A DNA stretch of 64,000 nt from Patiria pectinifera (Eukaryota; Echinodermata; Asteroidea; Valvatida; Asterinidae). The notes beneath the pieces were generated by a model, which made no database searches, was not told the origin of the DNA, and saw only the letters and a program-made list of their open reading frames with translations. Below, piece by piece: positions 34,963 through 47,006 of this stretch. Made by a program: the position numbers and the translations under genes. The DNA lies in assembly GCA_029964075.1 (NCBI GenBank), contig CM057142.1, positions 32,614,392-32,678,391 of the forward strand. Direction: 5' to 3'. Position 1 is the first letter of the stretch. Every line of letters begins with the position of its first letter.

Positions 34963-35187
34963 GGTTCTGCTTCCGGTTTCCCTACCTACCTTATTCTGAC
35001 AGCCCCTACCCTAATTTTTTTATGGGAAAAATTTTGGGAAAAACCCCCCATCAATTTCTGCCTTTTACCCTTGACTTCATGCAGACGCCTCCATACAATG
35101 TATGTTTGTACAGAAAAGAATTGGCCAAATTTTTTTTCCCTACCTACCTACCCTATTTTCGAATGCCATGTAATCGGAAGCAGAACT
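34963..35187. mobile_element. Miniature element with GGTTCTGCTTCC ends
   Basis: GGTTCTGCTTCCG at the left and CGGAAGCAGAACT at the right are inverted, followed and preceded by CCTACCTACC runs. A related sequence is at 36344-36462. Apparent open frames across it are low-complexity. Confidence 0.6.
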
Positions 35188-35455
35188 GTTTTTTTCCCCC
35201 CCTTTTTTTATCTTTTAAGAAATAATTTCAGAATGTTGCTCTAAGTAAAAAAGGAGTATACAATTGATGTTATTATCATTTGAAGTGTTTATTTCGGAAA
35301 AATTGGTAAAATATTTGAGTTGCTCCTTTTTTCTCTCTCAGTATTTTGACTTGGAATTTGCAATTGAGGTTTATAAAGTTTTAGGACTCTACATGTACAT
35401 GTACTAGTATGAGGACTCCAAACTGAATGTCATTGTTTTACCCTTCAAATTTCAG

Positions 35456-35533
35456 GAGTCCAGCACAGCAACGCCGGTTACGCTACGCGTGGACAAACAT
35501 GGACACTTTCTGTATTGGAAGAATCAAACAAAG
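35456..35533 (+). CDS. PLCB: Phospholipase C beta, coding exon 2 (residues 34-59, PH domain)
   Basis: Twenty-six residues read ESSTATPVTLRVDKHG then HFLYWKNQTK. This matches the PH-domain beta strands of PLCB1-3, in which a TP..LR.D..G.F.YW pattern is typical. The acceptor is TTTCAG at 35450-35455 after a pyrimidine-rich stretch, and the donor AAG followed by GTATGTG is strong. Both flanking introns are phase 0. The exon is isolated in non-coding DNA, 14.2 kb from exon 1 and 11.4 kb from exon 3. It is far too short to be found as a long open frame. Family assignment rests on my recall of the PLC beta family, not on a search. Confidence 0.94.
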
Positions 35534-36343
35534 GTATGTGAGCAGAAGTGTACATGCACCTTGAAGCCAGTTATTATCAGTCAAGTAAACTGAAGAAAGA
35601 CCCAGGCAGTTTCACTAATGGTCCTACTGGTAATGTGAATTTGCATTAGACAGACTTCTAAATTGAATTAATGCACATAGTTGGCCTGCCTCACTAGCTC
35701 AATCATGCACAAAGCTGAACCGTTGATTGGGTAATGGCAGACCAGACATTCAACGTTTTCTCCTCTTGATTTGGAAATAAAATAAGTGAATGCGCCCTAC
35801 ATGTGCCTAATGCCCCGGCACACTCCTCTAATACAAACCTGGATGATTCTCTGCACAAAGTGACCATAATTGAGTGCACACTTAAGAAATAAATTTAAAA
35901 AAATACAGACGCAGGAGAAACAAAAATGCGGTACTGGGCCTTTCAGATATTTCTCCCACTATAAGAGCAATTTGCCAGCGCTTTCAAGACATCAAAATAA
36001 AAAAACCCAAAGAACTACTTGAAGACGACGTGAGCTTCAAGCATCCGTGGGCCATGGCCATTAGGAGTGACTAGCCAAGAGCTTTTGTGTTGTTTTTGTT
36101 CAAACTGCGCAATAGATTTGCTGAGAAATTCCACATAGTGATGATGATGATGGCTATTTGGACAAGTCAATTAGATTGCACACAAGGATCGGGCAAATAC
36201 AAAATGTATTGATTCCTGATGGTTTTTAAATGGAGATGGGGGTAGTCACCACCGTTGGTCATTCTATCAAATTTGGGTCCCCCTTTTTTTTTCCTTTTCC
36301 TGTTACATCTGACATTTATGATTTTAGGCCAAAAAAAATAATA

Positions 36344-36462
36344 GTTCTGCTTCCAGTTTTCCTCCTACCCCATTCTGACAGCCCCTACTCTATTTGTTCT
36401 ATGGTAAAATGAGGAAAAACACCCAAAACCATAAATTTCTACCTTTTACTCTTGACTATCCT
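36344..36462 (+). repeat. Partial copy of the TTCTGCTTCC element
   Basis: AGTTCTGCTTCCAGTTTTCC, then CATTCTGACAGCCCCTAC and TTTTACTCTTGAC match the left half of 34963-35187. The right inverted end is absent. Confidence 0.6.
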
Positions 36463-37439
36463 ACATTTGTATATCCTTAATTCAGTCGTTCTCGAAGAGT
36501 GATTATGAATAGCAAACTACATACCTACTGGACAAATATTTTTTTTTATTGAAGTCATATTAATTATATACATGTACTTGAACGGAAAATCACAAACTAC
36601 CAAGGAAATAGAGACAGGGAAAATGTCACACTATTTGGACCCTGAATTTATTGAATGACCAATTTGCAAATTTCCAGCAATTTCCACCATTGCATGCCAA
36701 ACGTTGCCTTGGCTGTCTTCCATGACTGGCACATATGTACATGTAGGCCTAATTGTTGTGTGCATCGTATTGGAATTGAAAAACAATTGATCAGTCGTGC
36801 ATGTATAGGTATTCATGGGCATCGATGTGCAGAATGATGACTTACAATGTATGTGCTCTTTGATTTTAAACTTTTAACAGATGTACGTATACAGTCAAGT
36901 CGATGACTACCTCCATATGGGTACACTTACACATAGTGGTACATACATAACCGGTGTGTATGTACACGTATGTGCCATACTTGTATTTCAATCACAAGTC
37001 ATCGCGTCAGTGCAGGTCATAACTCGATTCTGCAACAAAGTCGTATCTCGCGTAGTATCCATCTTATTTTTTCAACTTCTTCAATCACAGTATTCTTACA
37101 GGAGCACAGTGAAGGGGCTAATGGTAACTTTGTAATTCATTACCCAATTCAACAGACTTGGCACTCTCAGAGCTACATGCACACCTCGGGTGGCAATTGT
37201 GCTCCTAATTGTGTTCCTTAGGTGTAAAAAACACCACGTCACGCATCACAGCAGGACAATTATGGATTAACCCTCCATAGGAGGGTTAAATGATGAATTG
37301 AAGCATGTGCGTGACGCATTTACATGCAGTTGATAGCTTTATAAAGATTTAGTGGGCTATCATTTTTGCATCTGTGCACGAATAGTAGAAGGAACTTTGT
37401 CACCACCTTCGAAATCCCCAGTGGGAGGGATGACACCAC

Positions 37440-37990
37440 CAAGGGTGTGAAATATCCGCTTTTTACCGGATTTTCGCTTTTTTGTTGAGCGTGCCACATT
37501 TTGTTTTACGTTTTTTTTTCCGTATGGGGCAAGTGATATGCGCATGACTTATTGTATTGTGAATCGAGCACAACCCTGTAGCATCTTCATGTAAGCGTCA
37601 GGCGCCGTCAGCCATGAGTTTGAATGTCCCGCACAGGAAGGGTGTGCATTTACGGGTAGTACGAGAACCGAGAACCCGCTTTTTAGCATACCACATTTTG
37701 CTTTACGTTTTTTTTCCCGTATGGGGCAAGTGATGTACGTATGACTTAGGCTATTGTATTGTGAATCGAGCACAACCCTGTAGCATCTTCATGTTAGCGT
37801 CAGGCGCCGTCAGCCATGAGTTTGAATGTCCCGCACAGGAAGGGTGTGCATAAATTTACGGGTAGTACGGGAACCGAGAACCTGCTTTTTAGCAAACCAC
37901 ATTTTGTTTTACGTTTTTTTTCCGTATGGGACAAGTGATGTGCGCATGACTTATTGTATTGTGAATCGAGAATCAAGAAAAAAAACCTCA
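37440..37990. repeat. Tandem repeat, unit about 200 bp, two full copies plus partial
   Basis: CCGTATGGG recurs at about 37520, 37717 and 37922. Each is followed by GCAAGTGAT.TGCGCATGAC-type sequence and TATTGTATTGTGAATCGAG. The first two continue with CACAACCCTGTAGCATCTTC and GGCGCCGTCAGCCATGAG; the third stops after AATCGAG. Minus-strand frames here are repeat by-products. Confidence 0.85.
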
Positions 37991-39994
37991 TTGCGACAAA
38001 GATGCTTCTCCGTGTGTTTTTTTTACAATAAGCAAACGTTATCTGGATCTTTCTTTTTAGTCTGAAATTTAAAAATAGAAAGGCACGGCATGTTGAGTTT
38101 CATCCAGAGAATCTGTTGATATCACAGGAAGATAAGCAACTCGGCATAAAAATAAAGCTTGTTGACGTACATTGCATACTGTGTGCATATTAATTATTAA
38201 GCTGTGCTCGCATTGTCTTGTGTTATCCAAGATTAAACAAAAAAAATAGCCAACTTCTGCAATATTTTTAGTCCATCGTTGCTATGTTTCCAAACTGCTG
38301 TTGTGTGTTTGAAAACGTTTGTCTGTTCAGTTGCACTTGCTAAGAATAGAAATAAAGATTGGCAATTTAGATTCAGTGTGTGATAGCAGTTTGAAATGAA
38401 AAGTAATTTTTGTTTTGTGTGGTTGATTAAACAGGGACTTGAAAATTGATTTCAAAGGATTGGTTTGGTGCAAATAAAGCTAACTTTTACCGGATTGAGA
38501 GATACCATTATTCGCACAATTTAATAGTAAATAATGTTTATATAAATTCGTTGACCATAATTGTATGAATTAATTAAGATATCTTTATTCAGGATTTAAT
38601 AGCAAATAAGGAAATCCCAAATACATACTTGGTTTTAACTGTACACAAAAATGTATTGCTCAAATATGTAATATAACCAATTTAATCAAATGTGGACAGC
38701 AAATCTAAATTCAAATCAATTTCTTTACCAAATTTACCAATAGAATGGTTTGAAGTGGCATCTAAATTGTGATAGTATTGCATTTTAATTTCTGTAGGAA
38801 TATTGAAGTCCATTCAATTAGTTTATTGGGGTACGGTGGGAGGGGGAGAATATATTTTAAATTCATCATGCATGGTCGCATAATTTGTGGTTTCCGTGGT
38901 AACAAGATCCAGGGAGACACGTTATCATTAATTATGTACAAGAATCCTTGCGTAACGTTTTTGCCCTGGTGTACATAAAAGCCTTCAATGACATTTGAGA
39001 AGGAAATTGAGGGACAGAAGACCTGTTTTCGACACGTACGCAGATAGTTGATGTGTCGGGAATTAAGACTCATTTGACTCATACGTAAACACAGTTGGAA
39101 TTAGTGACCTGAAGTATTAACATACAAAAAAAATATATGCCATAATTTTTGTAGGCATTTAACAAAAGGTTGTTTTGCACCACATGCAGACATATATATG
39201 TGTGCCATTTTGTAGGAATGTACATGTACAATTTGGAAAAAAAGGTGTTAATACAGTTTTGTTAAACCTGATGTTCTGATACACTGTGCCCTCTGGAGAC
39301 ATGCACACAATAGGGAACAAAATATTGTATACATCTCCACAGGGCAATTTCTATAGATGAATATGTCTCCACAAGGTTTTCACGAAAAAGATATGGATTT
39401 TACTCAAAAACTAGGAATTTCCAAGGTATGTTGATCTGTCGCAAATGGTAGAGTTTTAGAAAAGGGACATTAAGTCTGCATTTCATCCAAGGAAATTAAT
39501 GCTGGTTTAAAGAAGAACATTTTGAAACTGTACTTTCAAACTCAAAAACTTTAGTACACAAGAACAAAGAAATGTCTCCACAAGGATACAAATTTCAGTA
39601 TGTGTGTTTTACCACTTTAACTTCAGACAAAGATGTTTACATGTATGTGTATATATGCCTTAATTGGTTATTTTTAAAGTTGTAATGACAGGATGGCATT
39701 TTGTAGTAGAGCCACTGCTAAAAATGGTATTTTTAAAATTAGGGAAAAGATCTCATTTTTTTAGAAAAATGTTCTTGTCTCGCTCCCTAAACAATTTTTA
39801 CAAGGGAGTGAGACCAAAAAAAAAAATTCTTGAAGCAAGAATAATTTTCATACATTAACAAATGTCAGAAAATCATTTTTGGTATGAGTTCCATAATAAT
39901 AATAATAATTTGGGAGGCTGAGAAGCAGAATTGGGAAGGACGCATTTACACCGTGTTTGAGTCAAAGGTATGCATAAAACTAAATGCACCTTAA

Positions 39995-40140
39995 AGGGGC
40001 ACTAGGTCCTGAAATCCCCGAAAATTTCATGTTTTGGATTGTTTACTTATTCTATTTCAAACATCTGGTTGAAAAGAAACCAAACTAATTAATGTCTTAT
40101 CGTTCCCGAAAAAAAAAAGACGAGAGGCGAGCACTTTACG
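39995..40140 (+). mobile_element. Left part of the GGTCCTG TTAA element
   Basis: After TTAA (39991-39994), AGGGGCACTAGGTCCTGAAA continues in parallel to 29820-29940. The right half is missing or too diverged to place. Confidence 0.6.
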
Positions 40141-41676
40141 CACTAGCCACCCATGTCACCATGCCACATCAAAACGGGTCTAATAATTAGAACTGTTTTA
40201 ATGCCATTGATTTTTTTTGTAAAACTTGTTGCAGGTGGAGAATGTGTAACACATAATTTCTTCAAGAGTGGACATGAGAAAAAAATCTGCAGTTTGAAAT
40301 TTCTGTGCACCACAGGAACTCTAGGTTCACGGTCAGGATATCATTGGTACGTGTGTACCAGCATTTAGTTGAAATGCATAATTTACATGTAGGTCAAGTG
40401 CAAGCTGAGTTTGGTATTATTAGTACTTTCAAATGTACGTAAATGCGTAATGTACAGGTTCACGCGCACGGTATGCATTCCCATCGAGCAGATCTACTTG
40501 TACTTGTACAGTAGTATAGTGTACAAATGTACATGTGGCGTAATGCAAACACCCCTGGTGGTAGTGGAAGAAATATTAGCCAGCTACAGGATGTTTAGAG
40601 CAGCGTGGGGCCCATTCCACAGAAATTTGTTCAGTGCAGAGAATATGTGAGGCGTTCTGGCAAAATGAGATGGAACTTGGCACAGGCCGAAGCAATTGGA
40701 GAAAAATGAAAAAGGAAGAAAGAAATAAAGTGAGGTTAATTTGTTTTCAATTTTAAGATTGATCGATATTTGTAATCTTTGATATGTTTACTAGGCATTG
40801 TTTAAAAATTTTGGAATTTTTAGTTTAAAAATTGTGGAACATGAGCGTTTCAGAGGTAAAGCAATCGGCATCTTTCATTTTCACAACTACAGAACTCGAA
40901 TCTTGAAAGGCCTTTTTCTCAGTATTTTACTTTATTGACATGTTGATAAATGCAAACTTTAAACAGCCATAACTTGTCAACGGAATGTCCGATTGAAGTG
41001 CAACAAACAGTATTGTAAAAGAGAATTTTATTCTCTTTCCTAATACCCACAATTCCTCATTTCAACCTCTGGCCAGTTCTGTCATTTTGCCGGAACGCCG
41101 TGCATATTTGCTCAGCAAAAAACAGGTTCTCACAAAGTGTCACTTAATGGATACATGTACAGCTTGTGTCAATAAACATGTAGCAGTCAATCCAAAAATA
41201 TTAAAAATACTTGCACTTGCTTTTTGCCAAATCTATCCATAGAGTCTGAAGGTACATGTAAATTATACCCTACACAATGGTCTTTATCACACCTCATTTG
41301 GACACCCCAGTTTGGAGATGCAACAAATTAAATGGAATGACTTGAATTCCAGTTTGGGCCATTTTTCTGGTATTCACAAACCAAGAAGGTGTTGTGAACA
41401 ATAAGTACAAATGTACATGTACTTATTAAATGTACTTACCAAACAGATTTTGACAGTCTTTTACAAGCCTTGCCATAACTTTTAAACAAAATGTCTAAAT
41501 CACACAGAACAAAAATCCTGTCAAGGGTAAAGAAACACTCTACTCATGGGATTTGTTTTTACCAGAAAAAGATTTAGTTTCATCAGGACAAAATGTTGTT
41601 TGACTGCTACATTTTAATTTTTTTTAAGACATGCTGTATATCGCTTTTGACTGGTTCTCCGGTCTGCTCGTGGCGT

Positions 41677-41822
41677 CTACCCGATGGTCCCCAATGCCTA
41701 TGTTCCCCAATACTGATGTTCCCCGAAATCCTTAGGATTAGAGTTAGGGTTAGGGTGATAGGGTTAGGGTTAGGGTAAGGGTTAGATAGGGTTTGGGAAC
41801 ATAGGTATTGGGGAACATAACT
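41677..41822. repeat. Interstitial TTAGGG repeats inside inverted arms
   Basis: About 41740-41795 contains GTTAGGG units with single-base variants, the animal telomere repeat. It is flanked by TATGTTCCCCAATACTGATG (about 41699-41722) and AACATAGGTATTGGGGAACA (about 41797-41820), which are reverse complements at most positions. The whole can fold back. Confidence 0.8.
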
Positions 41823-42374
41823 ATGCACCCCTGCTCATTTGGCACAAGAATTTGTTAAGTGATATTTTCTGCTTAGCTGCTACAGCACACTACACCCGGC
41901 CACCTGCTTATCTTGGCCTTTTGGTTCCCACTTTTTAGCAGTTTAATTAACCAGGTGTGAGTACAACTACTTGGGCAGTACCAATGGGCCAATTCATTAA
42001 GAGAACTACCGGTACACTGCACATGTGACTCCTGCCTGGCGTATGTGCCCAGCAGATTTACTCAAATGGAACCAGACTAAAACTACAATACCGCATACTT
42101 GCACTGTATTTGTAACGCAATTGTCCTTGTTCCCCTTGATCCCAGAGCACAGGTAAAATAGTGAAGCACCCCATGTAAAGGTCGCTTAGGAGTCAAACGT
42201 AGTTCATGTACATGTACAACAATTATTTTGCAAAGGTGTGTGGACGTTTATCAAGGCTTTCGATTGTGCTCACGTCGTACCTGGTTTTTCATGCTTGGCT
42301 GCATATATACACCGTACCTGTAGGTTTTTCGGGTTTTTTTCCTTCTGTTTTTCCCAGTAACGTGCGGATTTTAA

Positions 42375-42908
42375 AGGGAATATACAACATTTGCAAACAT
42401 CAAAAAAACAAAACTACCAAATTATTGTGAAATACCTTACTGGACTGTTAGTGAATGACAGCTTAAAAGCATCCTGTAAAATCGTTGCACCTAGTGTGCT
42501 GTCATTTTCAAGAAAAGTAGTGTTGTTGTATCAATTTCTAACGTTGCTCGGCCGACCAGCGTTGGAAAAAAAACCTTCTTTTTTCCCGAATACTGCCCCC
42601 ATTTTACCATATTTAGTTATTCCGTATTTTGTTTGGAATTGATTACACACCTATGAACGGTTATAAGCCAGCTAGACTGGTTCCCTCACCTTACAATTCC
42701 CCGACATCTATAGATTGCTCTGTTTCATCTTAAGTGGGGTCAAGGAACCAGACTACAGGAACATGATTGTTTTTCTTGGTTTTTCCTACATCTACGAACA
42801 CAAAACTTCAAACATGTCAGTGTATAACTATAGTTACTATATAACCACCCAAACCCATCCATTTCTGAAAATTACGGCAAAAGCAAATGTTGTATACATG
42901 TATTCCCT
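42375..42908 (+). mobile_element. TTAA palindromic element, copy 5
   Basis: Left flank TTAA (42371-42374); the right flank has mutated to ATAA (42909-42912). Central palindrome partly decayed (GCTCGGCCGACCAGC). Inner inverted pair retained around TCATCTTAAG. Confidence 0.85.
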
Positions 42909-45319
42909 ATAATTTGCTGAGTTCTGTTGAGTGACACTTTCAAAATTGGTCTTCAAATTCAAATCAAAGATGAAAATTCAAACCAAAAAGTGATCGATAA
43001 AAAAAACACCATGAATATTAAAATCAGCCCCAAACTTCAGCAGCAGTAAAAGGGGCGTCATCCCAACAATTTCCAGTAACGACGCTTACCGAGCTTATAT
43101 CCTACCGGTAAGTGCGTATCCCACCGCGCTAATTATTTGATTGATGGAGGGGGCTTGAACACATTGTGAAACATGAACACGCACATGTCGCCAAACCCTC
43201 CAGTTATTTTTCACGCTGTGTGCCAGCATGTGTTCAGCAGGATAAATACCTACTTCAGGTCCTGCATTGTGCCTCTCATACTGGCTATTTATTTTTTGAT
43301 TGACTATCGTTAAAAGACGGAAGAAAAACAATTTAAACCACTTCATGGTTTGCGAACACTAATTTTAATCTGACAAGGGGTTCTTAACCTATTTCTGCAT
43401 TCGGAAATTCCAGGGAGGACGAGCTTCAATTTTTGGATTAAAAAACCCAAGAAAATGAGCTATTGTTGAGTGCAGGAGCAGGAACAGAAGCCCAAGTAGG
43501 GGGACACAATGCATGCGCGTACGTGTTCGGGCACTTGTGGTGTGAAGTGTGCAGGATTTTATTCTGAGTGTGTATAAACCACACAGCATCTTCGCGTGAG
43601 CGTCAAGCAGCCGCGTAGCCAGGGTTCTCATTCTGGGGGGACTTGAGGTTGCAATGGAGGGGCGCCCAAAAATTTCAGCCGTGCTGAAAGGTAGACTGGT
43701 TCTTTACACCGAACACCCGCCCTCTATAAAATCTAGACACCATCTTCCCATGGGGGCACTGTTCAAGACGTATATCATGGCTACATTAGACAATAACTAT
43801 CGCTATTCGCTTTCCTATTGACGTTACAAAAACAGCCACTCAAGGGGGAAAAAAATCCGTTTTGGCAAAACATATGCACAAAAATGCGAAAAAAAAAGAA
43901 GACTTTTTGATATTTCAGCTAATCATGGTAAATCGTATTGCTGTGTTTCTCTCCGGGTGCCAAATTTTCAATGGGGGGTGACAAGCCAGAACGGTAATGT
44001 GTTTGAAAGTCCCACCAAGCGGCCACCCCCCAACTATCTCTCTGTAACCGTTTAGGGGGTACTTGTGCAAGGGGTCCGTCCAAAGGCTTCCTAAGAAATC
44101 TAGCGCATTGGACTTCAATCAAAACAGACAAATTTCACCCTACATCAAAATGTCAAAATGAATGATACATGCACAATGTACACGGGCAGAGCACGCGCTT
44201 GTCACTGCAAATAAATGTAAGGAAAAAAGTCTCATCCTATAAATTTGGAAGACAAAATTTCTCATCTTATGGGATTCTGTCATACATGTATGTATTTCTG
44301 GTGGATTTCACCTAGGTAACTAAGTACTGGTCACTTTGGTTAAGTGGTAAAGTGCGCCGTACTTGAAAATAACTGTTAAGTACTAAAACACCACCGCATT
44401 GAAAGCTTCAGATATTGCATCAATCGATCAGGTTTCCAAGAACCCGTAGTAACGTACAATATGTACCACTTTATCATAGTGCCCGTTGTGAGTCAATTTG
44501 ATTGTCCAAGGCTATGCACAGACCTCAGAATGAAGGAGAACTGTTCAGGGAAGTCGTTAGTCTCTAATACACCTCCTGATAAGCTCACCTGGCTCAGAGA
44601 TCTGATGGCCGTGCATTTGCTTGTGGGAATCACGTGTGGGACGTGACCCAACGGCACTGGAACTAATGATGTGTTTTTTTATTTCATTTTCTCAGAACTG
44701 AACGATTGATGTGACACCAACAATATCTGTTCAGAGAATATTAGCAATAATGCAATTTTTGTAATGAGGCCTACAAGTACCGGTACACTACATACGTGTA
44801 CATGTAAGAAAGAAAAATGAGATTCAATTTTTTTAAATAGTACTTTTTTAGAAAATTAAATTGGTACAGTGTTTATACACGTAGATTTCTTTTTTTTAAG
44901 TCACAATGATGAGCAGTTACTTCTTGGAAAATTGATCATGAGACAAAATCATCAACCTTTTTTGGCACTATAAATAACCTCTTTTACAAATTAATTTCTA
45001 CAGTGCTACATGTAAATTTCCTTTACATGCAATTAGGAGCAGTTCTTAGAAATTTGATCGTGAGACACGACATCAAATCATTGACCTCTTTTACACTACT
45101 GCAGGCTCAGCCTTTTTTCTTTTTTGTTAAGTTTCATTTGGGACAATGCTTTTTAGCCAAATTTAGCCCAAAGAGTAAAGTTAAAGATAGAGATTGAAAT
45201 TAGTATTATAGTGGCACTTTAAATTTTAATGAACACAATGGGCCAAAAAAGATTGTTAGCTATAGCAGTAATTTGCACAGTTTTTGACATCAAATATTCG
45301 AAATAATTGTACATAAAAT

Positions 45320-45562
45320 GTGGAGCCAAAAGCTTTTGTAGACAAATGTTTGCAGCTACGCGATGTCGCACACCGATTCGACGAATTACAGCAACCGCAC
45401 GCGTGTGTGCGTCGTGTGCATCACGCCAACGCTTGCGCGCGCTTCGCCGAATTAACAAACGAACTAATAACGGAAATTTCCAACGGTGCGTCTTTAGACG
45501 CATCGTTAGAAAGGCCTTCTTTCTTTGATTTCTTCAAATTGACAGCATGCCAGAAAGAATAA
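45320..45562 (+). other. CpG-rich open stretch of unknown nature
   Basis: About 240 bp, unusually rich in CG within AT-rich DNA, and open in several frames. One + strand frame reads FVDKCLQLRDVAHRFDELQQ and continues to ARFAELTNELITEISNGASL, which looks protein-like but has no ATG in frame and no clear splice site. It could be an exon of a nested gene, a transposon or retrogene fragment, or chance. No family is recognised. Confidence 0.25.
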
Positions 45563-46937
45563 TTTCACAGGGAGTTTAGTCCCCTTGCTATCTTCAACCA
45601 AGTATGTTTTCAACAATAATTACATCAATTACTTTTTGGATAGCTGCAAATGATGGACTGCAGCTTTAACCTTACACAGGCCCATGCAAACATGTTTGCA
45701 ATTGCGTTGTGCGTGCTGTCGATAATTGCCCATTGTCTTCACTATCTGATTGAATAGGCAGCGTCTTTAATAACGCGTCACTGAGTCTATACTGCAGTGT
45801 TGTAATAGCACAAGACATATCGAGGGAGGAGGCATTAGAAGCTAAAATGTCAAGGAAAAAGGGCTCGCCAAGGGACTTGTATCGGCACTAGAAGAGTCAA
45901 TCAATGAAGCAATTACTCAGCTTGGCTATGCGTGCATATGTACACTGTGATGTGTGGACCGGCGTGTGTATTTGCATTATATGCACTTTCATACTTTTTT
46001 GAATATCTTTGCAAAGCACAATACAGGGTAATATAATTTTGATAGGCAGGGTTGAGTTACATGTACATGTGCATTGTAACTATAAAATGGGAATGTATTT
46101 TTGTATTTTTGTATTAATTTTTTCAACCTTAAATTTTAGAAACTCTCCTAGAAATTAGGACGGGAGATTTTGACATACATACATTTTGTAAATTAATTAA
46201 TTGCATGTACATGAAAGTACATACTTTGGCATCTTACTTCAGAAAAAAAAATTAAAATGGTGCTTTGAAAACGTCATACAAATGTCTCAAAGTGCTGTGG
46301 CACAAAAGTGCAGTAAATATCTCCCGTGTTCAGGAGATATGGCTTGTTCATCAAGTCATATTTAGGCCAAAGGGGTTGAAAATTTGGTATGTATCCAATG
46401 TACGCTACCCCATTCTATCACGTATGCTGCAAGCTCACCGTTTTACTTGACCAGCATGCATTGTGTATCTGTGGGTGCAGCGAAAACGTGTACAATGTAC
46501 TGGTACATGTAACATTAACTTTGGTAACGAAATTGGAGGAGATTACATTTGGTTTTCTCATCAGTATCGATGTATACTGTGCGTGTTAATTGCTCAGTAC
46601 GAGAATTAGTCACATTGAACTAATTTAGTTTACAGAGATTGAATAAGGCTTAAAAACCACTTTGCACTGAAATGTATATTTTTCTCAAAAAATGTTTTGT
46701 TGGTCTTGTTGAATAAGGTTTAAAGATCCAAATTTGTTGATTGCTAGTTTGTTGCCAGAATACGTGTCAGTGAAAGGGAGAAAGCCATAAGTACATGTAA
46801 TCAGCATTGAAGTGAACATCTTCTGATCACTTGCGTCACTGCTGCATGAAACAACAAGTTATGCATTTCGATGTTTTCTCTTGTTTGATTTTGTAAACTG
46901 TAATCGTTTTACCCTTTTTTCCTTTTTCCCCCCGTAG

Positions 46938-47006
46938 GATACTGATTGTCTTGAGCTGACCAGCCTTCGCGATACAAGATACGGCAAATATGCAAATGTT
47001 CCCAAG
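46938..47006 (+). CDS. PLCB: Phospholipase C beta, coding exon 3 (residues 60-82, PH domain)
   Basis: Twenty-three residues, DTDCLELTSLRDTRYGKYAN followed by VPK. They correspond to the PLC beta PH-domain segment with an L.L..(V/L)RD.R.G..A..PK pattern. The acceptor CCCCCCGTAG follows a long run of T and C from about 46911, and the donor AAG followed by GTAAGA is close to consensus. Intron phase is 0 on both sides. The arginine-rich RDTRYG stretch fits the family motif preceding the DPKL segment of the next exon. Confidence 0.93.

Larger units (their letters stand above)
21245..35455 (+). other. PLC beta intron 1 (14.2 kb)
   Basis: Starts GTAAAT and ends TTTCAG, phase 0. It contains no other convincing coding exon. 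It holds the duplicated segment at 21983-23895 with a nested TTAA element, three copies of the TTAA palindromic family, a tRNA SINE, a 513-bp TTAA element, a 480-bp inverted-terminal element, and many TACATGTA-type palindromes. The stretches 23896-25944, 30333-32640 and 33137-34046 hold nothing I can name beyond AT-rich DNA. Confidence 0.88.
35534..46937 (+). other. PLC beta intron 2 (11.4 kb)
   Basis: Starts GTATGT and ends CCGTAG, phase 0. It contains the second copy of a TTCTGCTTCC repeat (36344-36462), a 200-bp tandem repeat (37440-37990), a partial GGTCCTG TTAA element (39995 onward), interstitial TTAGGG repeats inside inverted arms (41677-41822), one TTAA palindromic element (42375-42908) and a CpG-rich open stretch (45320-45562). 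The remainder is AT-rich with no supportable gene. Confidence 0.88.

Noticed and set aside
38762-39082. Minus-strand 106-codon frame
   Set aside because: No motif, no splice or promoter context, and AT-rich composition like the rest of the intron.
43605-44130. hAT-type element starting at GCCGCGTAGCCAGG
   Set aside because: The start resembles termini of some DNA transposons, but I found no matching inverted end or target duplication.
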